NCBI GenBank assembly: GCA_028287225.1
Contig: JAQBPZ010000340.1
Span: 1 to 5,453 of the forward strand
Direction of reading: 5' to 3'
Source: Gemmatimonadota bacterium
GTDB taxonomy: Bacteria > Gemmatimonadota > Gemmatimonadetes > Gemmatimonadales > Gemmatimonadaceae
Length of the DNA stretch: 5,453 nt
In this document: in pieces, positions 1-4,443 of the stretch
Numbering within the stretch: the stretch's first letter is position 1
Layout: every line of letters starts with the position of its first letter
Program-made: the position numbers and the translations under genes
The notes under the pieces: generated by a model
The model's input: the letters and a program-made list of their open reading frames with translations, nothing else
Told to the model about the DNA's origin: nothing
Databases searched by the model: none

Positions 1-26
1 ACAATCATCATTCGAGGGTTTCAGCT

Positions 27-239
27 ATGCGTACGACCGGCACCGTGAAGTGGTTCAACGACACGAAGGGCTTTGGCTTCATCACCCCCGCGAACGGCGA
101 GAAGGATTGCTTCGTGCACCACTCCGCCATTCAGGGTCACGGCTTCAAGTCCCTCGCCGAGGGTGAGGCGGTGGAGTTCGACGTGGTTCAGGGCGCGAAG
201 GGCCCGGCTGCAGAGAACGTCGTCAAGCTCGGCCGCTAA
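27..239 (+). CDS. CspA-family cold-shock protein
   Basis: A 70-residue single cold-shock domain, the usual length for the CspA family. These proteins are cytoplasmic five-stranded beta-barrels that bind single-stranded RNA or DNA; many act as RNA chaperones that melt secondary structure in mRNA. The RNA-binding motifs are visible: KWFN at 8-11, RNP1 KGFGFI at 14-19 and RNP2 CFVHHS at 28-33. They are followed by the family's SAIQ, FKSL.EGE and GAKGPAAENV stretches. The second aromatic of the usual VFVHFS is His32 here, a substitution seen in other CspA homologues. The ATG at 27 has a GAGGG ribosome-binding site at 14-18, eight bases upstream. Only 26 bases of leader are in the window, so a cold-responsive 5' UTR cannot be judged. 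The gene appears monocistronic, with its own terminator at 297-333. Whether it is cold-induced or constitutive cannot be told from the sequence. Confidence 0.96.
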   Translation: MRTTGTVKWFNDTKGFGFITPANGEKDCFVHHSAIQGHGFKSLAEGEAVEFDVVQGAKGPAAENVVKLGR

Positions 240-296
240 CACGGCGAGTCGGACAGGTCCGGTCGTCACCTGACGCTGAACTAGTCCACGCTCGAA

Positions 297-333
297 AGAA
301 GTGCCCCGGTCCCTCGCGGACCGGGGCACTTCT
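297..333 (+). terminator. Strong intrinsic-type terminator hairpin after the cold-shock gene
   Basis: A perfect 16-bp inverted repeat has arms 297-312 and 318-333 and a 5-base loop (CTCGC). The core is AAGTGCCCCGGTCC paired with GGACCGGGGCACTT. It starts 57 bases after the cold-shock stop codon. The following tract is TCTCTGTT within a wider GC-rich stretch, so the U-run is poor, but the long GC-rich stem makes a terminator the likeliest role. A-rich sequence (GAAAGAA) precedes the stem, so on the minus strand the hairpin is followed by T-rich TTCTTTC. It could therefore also stop transcription coming from the dehydrogenase gene at 502-1425, about 170 bases away. Confidence 0.85.
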
Positions 334-501
334 CTGTTCGGGCCCTGTGCCCTGGCGCGTACGCGAAGCTCCGCGAATCGTGGAGCGAATCATCGCGAAC
401 CATTCCTGTCGGAAGCACGCACATCCTGCAGGCGCCGGATCGTGACGATTCGCCGACGACGTTCGCGAGAATTCCCGTACCTGACAGGCACCATGCCAGC
501 A

Positions 502-1425
502 CTACGGCAGCGGCTGCCCTCCCGTCACCCCGATCACCTCGCCCGTGATGTAGCGCGAGTCGTCCGAGGCGAGGAAGACGTAGGCGGGCGCCAGCTCCGC
601 CGGCTGTCCAGGGCGGCCCAGTGGGGTGTCCTTGCCGAAGGTCTTCACGTCCTCCAGCGGCATCGTCGACGGGATGAGCGGCGTCCATACCGGACCCGGC
701 GCCACCACGTTCACGCGGATGCCACGCTTGATGACCTCCTCCGAGAGCGCCTTGGAGAAGGTGACGATGGCGCCCTTGGTGCTGGCGTAGGCGAGCAGCG
801 TCGGCGACGGCTGGTACGCCTGAATGGACGCGGTGTTGATGATCACGCCGCCCTCCGGCAGGTGCTCGAGCGCGGCCTGGCAGAGCCAGAACATCGCGAA
901 GACGTTCGTCCGGAAGGTGTACTCGAACTCCGCGCTCGGAATGTCGAGCATGGACTCGTGCGTGCGCTGGAAGGCGGCGTTGTTCACGAGGATGTCCAGC
1001 CGCCCGAGCCGCCGCACGGTGCGCTCGACGACCCGGCGACAGTGCGCCTCGCGCGAGATGTCGCCGGCGATGCTGACGGCGCGGCGCCCCGCGCCCTCCA
1101 CGAGGCGCACGGTCTCCGCGGCGTCCTCCTCCTCGCTGAGGTAGGAGATGGCGACGTCGGCCCCCTCGCGTGCGAAGGCGAGCGCGACGGCGCGACCGAT
1201 CCCGGAGTCCGCGCCGGTGACGAGCGCCACCTTCCCTTCGAGCCGGCCGCTGCCGCGATAGGAGGTCTCGCCGTGGTCGGCCGCCGGACGCAGCTCGGAC
1301 TCGAGGCCCGGCGCCCGAACCTTCCTCGCCTTGGGAAACGGGGGCTTCGCGCCGCGCTCGCGGGGGTTCTTCGTGCGCGTCGTCTTCCGTGTGGACCGGG
1401 TGGAGCCCGTCTTTCGTGCGGCCAT
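502..1425 (-). CDS. SDR-family NAD(P)-dependent oxidoreductase (YghA/YhdF/GSP39-like) with basic N-terminal tail
   Basis: A 307-residue extended short-chain dehydrogenase with a Rossmann fold, expected to be cytoplasmic. Visible motifs are the nucleotide-binding TGADSGIG (70-77), NNAA (148-151, a variant of NNAG), Asn174, catalytic Ser200 in INTASIQAY, the Tyr213/Lys217 pair in YASTK, and the PGPVWTPLIPS substrate-loop segment (243-253). The C-terminus has RPGQPAELAPAYVFLASDDS and ITGEVIGVTGG. The pre-Rossmann segment (PPFPK...PG...DHGE.SYRGSGRLEGK) and the PGP.WTPLIP block place it with YghA of E. coli and the YhdF/YdaD general-stress dehydrogenases of Bacillus; the true substrate is unknown. 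Residues 1-37 hold 14 Lys/Arg, an unusually basic tail before the family's own N-terminal extension. The ATG at 1425 is chosen because AGGAG lies five bases upstream; the open frame continues further upstream but has no homology there. It is divergent from the gene at 1534, and its stop (TAG) faces the cold-shock terminator. Confidence 0.95.
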   Translation of the reverse strand: MAARKTGSTRSTRKTTRTKNPRERGAKPPFPKARKVRAPGLESELRPAADHGETSYRGSGRLEGKVALVTGADSGIGRAVALAFAREGADVAISYLSEEEDAAETVRLVEGAGRRAVSIAGDISREAHCRRVVERTVRRLGRLDILVNNAAFQRTHESMLDIPSAEFEYTFRTNVFAMFWLCQAALEHLPEGGVIINTASIQAYQPSPTLLAYASTKGAIVTFSKALSEEVIKRGIRVNVVAPGPVWTPLIPSTMPLEDVKTFGKDTPLGRPGQPAELAPAYVFLASDDSRYITGEVIGVTGGQPLP

Positions 1426-1452
1426 CGTCGCTCCTGCATGAGGGAATGCAGG
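1426..1452 (-). promoter_or_regulatory. Leader hairpin overlapping the ribosome-binding site of the dehydrogenase gene
   Basis: Read on the minus strand, CCTGCAT is followed by a six-base loop (TCCCTC) and then ATGCAGG, a perfect 7-bp inverted repeat (plus-strand arms 1433-1439 and 1446-1452). The last three bases of the inner arm (AGG) are the start of the AGGAG ribosome-binding site (1431-1435), which stands five bases before the ATG at 1425. In the transcript the stem would hide part of this site, which could dampen or modulate translation. It could equally be a dyad operator on DNA. A 7-bp repeat can arise by chance, so the regulatory reading is tentative; the ribosome-binding site itself is well supported. 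Confidence 0.45.
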
Positions 1453-1533
1453 GACAGGCGCATCGCGCGGGCCACCGGGCCGCTGGAATGCCTTTCGCGC
1501 AATGCGGTCGTCCACCCGACCCGGAGACTTCGC

Positions 1534-1890
1534 ATGCGCAAGCCCATCTCGCCCCGCCTGCACGGCGTGATCGACTATTCCACCTCGGCCGCGGTCGCCA
1601 TCGCGCCGCGGCTGCTCGGCTTTCCGAAGCCGGCCCGGATGCTCGCCGACTCGCTCGCCGGCGGCTACACGGGATTGTCCGCGATGACCGACTATCCGCT
1701 CGGCGTGAAGCGCGTGGTGCCGTTCAAGGCGCACGGCGCGGCCGAGCTCGCGATCGGGCTGGCGCTGCCGGCGGCGCCGTGGCTCCTCGGCTTTGCCGAC
1801 AATCGCCCGGCACGCAACTTCTTCCTCGGCCTCACCGCAGTCACGATGGTCGTGGCGGCGCTGACGGACTGGGAGGGGGAAGCGAACTGA
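1534..1890 (+). CDS. Small SPW-repeat-like integral membrane protein with an internal duplication
   Basis: A 118-residue hydrophobic protein of unknown function. Two copies of one unit are visible. Copy 1 begins HGVIDY at residue 10, reaches APRLLGF at 24-30, and continues through AR (34-35) to TDY (52-54). Copy 2 begins HGAAEL at 67, reaches APWLLGF at 81-87, and continues through AR (93-94) to TDW (111-113). The offset is exactly 57 residues up to the LLGF motif and 59 after it. Each copy offers two hydrophobic segments, so about four membrane helices are likely (roughly 12-30, 38-52, 68-87, 95-110). The HG.(I/L)DY start and the (S/A)PW.LGF motif resemble the SPW-repeat membrane family; that assignment is from memory. 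The ATG at 1534 has GGAGA at 1523-1527, six bases upstream. The gene is divergent from the dehydrogenase (108-base gap) and convergent with the PBP gene. Its TGA overlaps the first base of the repeat that follows. Confidence 0.88.
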   Translation: MRKPISPRLHGVIDYSTSAAVAIAPRLLGFPKPARMLADSLAGGYTGLSAMTDYPLGVKRVVPFKAHGAAELAIGLALPAAPWLLGFADNRPARNFFLGLTAVTMVVAALTDWEGEAN

Positions 1891-2121
1891 AAAACGAGTA
1901 ACGAGTAACGAGTAACCTGCAGGTCGGCCTCCCGGGCGGATGTCGTCCCGCACGAGGGAGCGCAGTGACCGAGTGTCGGGATCTACTGTCCCGTGCTCAT
2001 GGCCAGCCCCAGTCACGGGAGAGTGTGCCCCGACAGCGTCGCTGCGGGTGACACCGCCGCCCGGGATGCCCCTCGACCTACTCGTTACTCGTTACTCGTT
2101 TTTCTGTCCTCGTTACTCGTT
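1890..2121. repeat. Composite palindromic intergenic repeat with AACGAGT heptamer arms
   Basis: The outer arms are a perfect 25-bp inverted repeat (1890-1914 and 2079-2103), each made of three AACGAGT-type heptamers with an A/T run at the outer end. Further in, the arms keep pairing imperfectly: TCCCGGGCGG (1930-1939) with 2057-2066, TGTCGGG (1974-1980) with 2029-2035, and ACTGTCCCGTG (1985-1995) with 2014-2024 (one mismatch). This leaves an 18-base central loop (1996-2013). The left arm carries about 16 extra bases. A further partial heptamer array (CTCGTTACTCGTT) lies at 2109-2121. The element fills the gap between two convergent genes, so its transcript could form a long hairpin that terminates both. 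The GAGGGAGCGCAGTGACCGAG stretch (1954-1973), followed shortly by GGGATCTACTG, resembles dispersed repeats of many high-GC genomes; that resemblance is from memory. Confidence 0.85.
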
Positions 2122-4155
2122 GTTCGGAATGATCGCACCGAACACCGTGCCCTTCCACGGCACGCTGCGCAGCGGCTCGGGCTCGGTGCCGGGCACGAAG
2201 TACTCCGTGTAGCGCTCCTTCGGCGCCGTCGTGCTGTCGGCGAGCTGGCCGGTGACGCGGCTCATCTCGGCGGTCACGAGGCCGAGGGGCGGCGTCCACG
2301 GTGCCGGGGCACTGCGGCCCGCGTAGTACTTCGCCATCATCGCCCCCCAGATCGGCGCGGCGAGCGAGCCGCCGGCCGCGCCCGGCGTGATCGTCTTGGG
2401 GCGGTCGAAGCCGAGCCACACGCCGGCGACGAGGTCCGGGGTCATCCCCATGAACCAGACGTCGACGTTGTCGTTGGTCGTCCCGGTCTTGCCCGCGATC
2501 GGGATGTTGTACGGCACGGCGCGCCGCGCCGGCCCACCGGTGCCGCGCTCGGTGGCGTCGCGCATCATGTCGCGCATGATGAACGCGATGCGCGGATCCA
2601 TCACCGACCGTGGGAGCGAGGGCGGCCGCGTGAGGACCACCCTGCCCTGCGGATCCTCGATGCGCGTGACGATGCGCGGCTCCACGCTGCTGCCGAGGTT
2701 GGCCCAGACCGAGTAGGCGGCCACGTAGTCGAGCGGCCGCACCACCGACGCGCCGAGGGCGCTCGCCGGCACCGGGGCGATCGGGGTGGAGATGCCGGCG
2801 CGGCGCGCCACCGCGCCGATGGAGTCGTATCCCACGCGCATGCCGAGCTGCACCGCCACCGGGTTGCGCGAGTGGATCAGCGCCTCGCGCAGGGTGATCG
2901 GACCCATGAACTTCCCGTCCGCGTTCTCCGGGGCGTAGACGTTTCCGTTGCCCATGTCCACCGAGATGGCCGTGTCGGGGACGATGCTCGCGGCGCTCAT
3001 GCTGTCCTCGAGCGCCTTGGCGTACACGAAGGGCTTGAATGACGAGCCGGGCTGGCGCAGGGACAGCGTGGCGCGATTGAAGGGCGCCAGCGCATAGTTG
3101 CGGCCGCCCACGAGCGCGCGCACGTCGCCCGTGGACGGCTCCACCGCGACCACCACACCCTCGAGGGCGTCCGTCTTGTTCGGCGCCGTGGCGAGCGGCG
3201 GATGCCTGTACCCGGGGCGCTGCTCCACCTTGAGCGTGCCGTCCACCAGCGCGTCGACGGCGGCGCGCTGGAGGGCGACGTCGGCCGTCGTGTACACCTT
3301 GTAGCCTCCGTTCATCACGGGCACCCCCGCCCGTTCGGCGGCCTGGCGCGCGGCGTCGACGAAGTAGGCGGCCTGCACCGCCATGCCGGCGTTGGGCGCG
3401 GTGACGACCGGCTCGGCCATCGCACGGTCCGCGTCGGCCGAGCCGATGACGCCCTGCTGGAGCATCAGGCCGAGGATGAGGTTGCGGCGCGCGCGCGCTT
3501 TCTCGGGGAAGCGGCCCGGGTCGTAGCCCACCGGCGTCTTGGGCAGCGCGGCGAGCGTGGCGGCCTCGGCGAGGGTGAGGCGCGCCGCGGGCTTGCCGAA
3601 GTAGTGGCGCGAGGCGGACTCGATGCCGTACCAGCCGTGCCCGAAGTTGATGGTGTTGAGGTACCCCTCGAGGATCTGCTCCTTGGAGTAGTGGCGCTCC
3701 ATCTCGCGCGCCGCCTGCTGCTCGTGGAACTTGCGCGCGACGCTCATGTCGCGCCGGTCGATCTGGTCGGGATGCAGGTTGCCGACGAGCTGCTGGGTGA
3801 TCGTGCTGGCGCCGCCGCGGTGGTCGCCGGTAATGCGCTCCAGAAGCTTGCCCTTGATGGCGCCGGCCACGCCGATGAGGTCCACTCCGTCGTGCTGGTA
3901 GAACCGCTGGTCCTCCACGGCGACGAACGCCGCGCCGACGTACTTCGGCAGGGTGCGGATGGAGATGCTGGTGCGCGACTCGCGGCCGATCTCCCCGATG
4001 AGCGAGCCGTCGCGCGCGTACACGAGCGACGACTGGGGCTGGGGAACGATCTGCCACACCTGTCCGGTGGACCGTGGTGCGGCGGCCTGCGCCTGGGCGG
4101 CGGACGCAGAGAGCGCGAGGACGAGCGCGGGAAGGGCGGTGCGAATCGGGTGCAT
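2113..4155 (-). CDS. Bifunctional class A penicillin-binding protein (peptidoglycan glycosyltransferase/transpeptidase)
   Basis: A 680-residue enzyme that polymerises lipid II into glycan strands and cross-links their peptides outside the cytoplasmic membrane. The GT51 domain (about 45-235) shows EDQRFYQHDGVD (81-92, with catalytic Glu81), GGASTITQQL (114-123), RKFHEQQAAREMERHYSKEQ (141-160) followed by ILEGYLN, and HYFGK plus LTLAEAATLAALPKTP. The transpeptidase domain (about 330-615) shows GSSFKP with nucleophile Ser371 and Lys374 (SxxK), Ser429-Arg-Asn431 (SxN), and Lys556-Thr-Gly558 (KTGTT), so both activities look intact. The N-terminus is unusual: MHPIR, a hydrophobic stretch to about 20, then AAQAQAAAP. 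This looks like a cleavable Sec signal peptide instead of the family's cytoplasmic tail plus membrane anchor. No good ribosome-binding site precedes the ATG at 4155, but other in-frame starts would lose the export signal. The stop and last two codons lie inside the heptamer repeat. It is divergent from the hydrolase at 4444. PBP1a/1b-like, but too diverged for a gene symbol. Confidence 0.95.
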   Translation of the reverse strand: MHPIRTALPALVLALSASAAQAQAAAPRSTGQVWQIVPQPQSSLVYARDGSLIGEIGRESRTSISIRTLPKYVGAAFVAVEDQRFYQHDGVDLIGVAGAIKGKLLERITGDHRGGASTITQQLVGNLHPDQIDRRDMSVARKFHEQQAAREMERHYSKEQILEGYLNTINFGHGWYGIESASRHYFGKPAARLTLAEAATLAALPKTPVGYDPGRFPEKARARRNLILGLMLQQGVIGSADADRAMAEPVVTAPNAGMAVQAAYFVDAARQAAERAGVPVMNGGYKVYTTADVALQRAAVDALVDGTLKVEQRPGYRHPPLATAPNKTDALEGVVVAVEPSTGDVRALVGGRNYALAPFNRATLSLRQPGSSFKPFVYAKALEDSMSAASIVPDTAISVDMGNGNVYAPENADGKFMGPITLREALIHSRNPVAVQLGMRVGYDSIGAVARRAGISTPIAPVPASALGASVVRPLDYVAAYSVWANLGSSVEPRIVTRIEDPQGRVVLTRPPSLPRSVMDPRIAFIMRDMMRDATERGTGGPARRAVPYNIPIAGKTGTTNDNVDVWFMGMTPDLVAGVWLGFDRPKTITPGAAGGSLAAPIWGAMMAKYYAGRSAPAPWTPPLGLVTAEMSRVTGQLADSTTAPKERYTEYFVPGTEPEPLRSVPWKGTVFGAIIPNNE

Positions 4156-4233
4156 GACGTGAAAGATGGTTACCCTGCGGACGGGTCGGCGGCGGCGGGG
4201 GTCACATTGAACGGTAAGGCGTGAACGGCGTTT

Positions 4234-4252
4234 GCGGTGAGCGGTGAGCGGT
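4234..4252 (+). repeat. Short tandem heptamer GCGGTGA, about 2.7 copies
   Basis: GCGGTGA occurs twice in tandem, followed by GCGGT, at 4234-4252. It lies directly against the first copy of the 62-base duplication. GCGTTTGCGGT at 4228-4238, which overlaps its start, is the exact reverse complement of ACCGCAAACGC at 4293-4303 and 4383-4393. The region can therefore fold either as a local hairpin or across both duplicate copies. No coding role is apparent. Confidence 0.8.
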
Positions 4253-4307
4253 CAGGCCTCGGGACGTTTCTACCGCCAACTGCTCACTGCAAACCGCAAA
4301 CGCCCTT
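4246..4307 (+). repeat. 62-base direct repeat, copy 1
   Basis: This stretch matches 4336-4397 at 60 of 62 positions; the differences are at 4254 (A versus C) and 4281 (T versus C). The unit holds GGCCTCGGGACGTTTCTACC, then CACTGCAAACCGCAAACGCC near its end. It lies in the 288-base divergent gap between the PBP gene and the hydrolase gene. It has no convincing open frame, and its near identity to the other copy implies a recent duplication or recent conversion. Confidence 0.93.
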
Positions 4308-4333
4308 GCCGTTGCCGTTGCGATTGCCGTTGG
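4306..4333 (+). repeat. TTGCCG hexamer array between the duplicate copies
   Basis: Starting at the end of copy 1, the sequence reads TTGCCG, TTGCCG, TTGCGA, TTGCCG, TTGG: a degenerate hexamer array of about 28 bases. It fills the spacer between the two 62-base copies, so the repeating block (copy plus spacer) is 90 bases long. It is likely slippage-prone low-complexity DNA. Confidence 0.75.
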
Positions 4334-4335
4334 CA

Positions 4336-4397
4336 GAGCGGTCCGGCCTCGGGACGTTTCTACCGCCAACCGCTCACTGCAAACCGCAAACGCCCTT
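4336..4397 (+). repeat. 62-base direct repeat, copy 2
   Basis: The second copy of the unit at 4246-4307 (60 of 62 identical), at a 90-base offset. It ends 46 bases before the ATG of the hydrolase gene, so any promoter for that gene lies in or next to this repeat. The remaining bases, 4398-4443, carry a GCAAC/GTTGC mini-dyad (4402-4412) and a C-rich run, with no clear promoter boxes. Confidence 0.93.
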
Positions 4398-4443
4398 CGT
4401 CGCAACAGTTGCCCTCGCCTCCCCCCGGGGCAATTCTTATCCC

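Noticed and set aside
368..386. A GCTCC/GGAGC hairpin in the 240-501 intergenic region.
   Set aside because: The stem has five base pairs with a nine-base loop and no T-run, which is expected by chance at this base composition.
507..519. GGCAGC-G-GCTGCC inverted repeat at the 3' end of the dehydrogenase gene, considered as a terminator.
   Set aside because: It lies inside the coding sequence, the loop would be one base, and no T-run follows. It is explained by Pro-Leu-Pro codons and chance.
301..1533. A long plus-strand open frame upstream of, and in frame with, the small membrane protein, antisense to the dehydrogenase.
   Set aside because: Its translation is Arg/Gly/His/Val-rich with no domain, it mirrors the dehydrogenase codons, and it starts inside the cold-shock terminator. 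The real gene starts at 1534 with its own ribosome-binding site.
1426..2016. An upstream in-frame extension of the dehydrogenase on the minus strand.
   Set aside because: It crosses the whole oppositely coded membrane-protein gene and the palindromic repeat, has no recognisable homology, and a good AGGAG-ATG start exists at 1425.
1890..2121. The heptamer arrays considered as a CRISPR array.
   Set aside because: The repeat unit is only 7 bases, the copies are directly adjacent without unique spacers, and no cas gene is present.
2078..4057. A 659-residue minus-strand open frame overlapping the PBP gene in another frame.
   Set aside because: It is rich in Arg, Ala, Gly and His, without a domain. 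The overlapping frame carries every class A PBP motif, so this is a high-GC shadow.
3202..4224. A 340-residue plus-strand open frame antisense to the PBP gene.
   Set aside because: It is a compositional mirror of the PBP codons, with no start signals or recognisable domains.
4246..4397. The 62-base duplication considered as a two-repeat CRISPR or as attachment sites.
   Set aside because: The 28-base spacer is a simple hexamer array, the repeat is too long, and no integrase or cas gene lies in the window.
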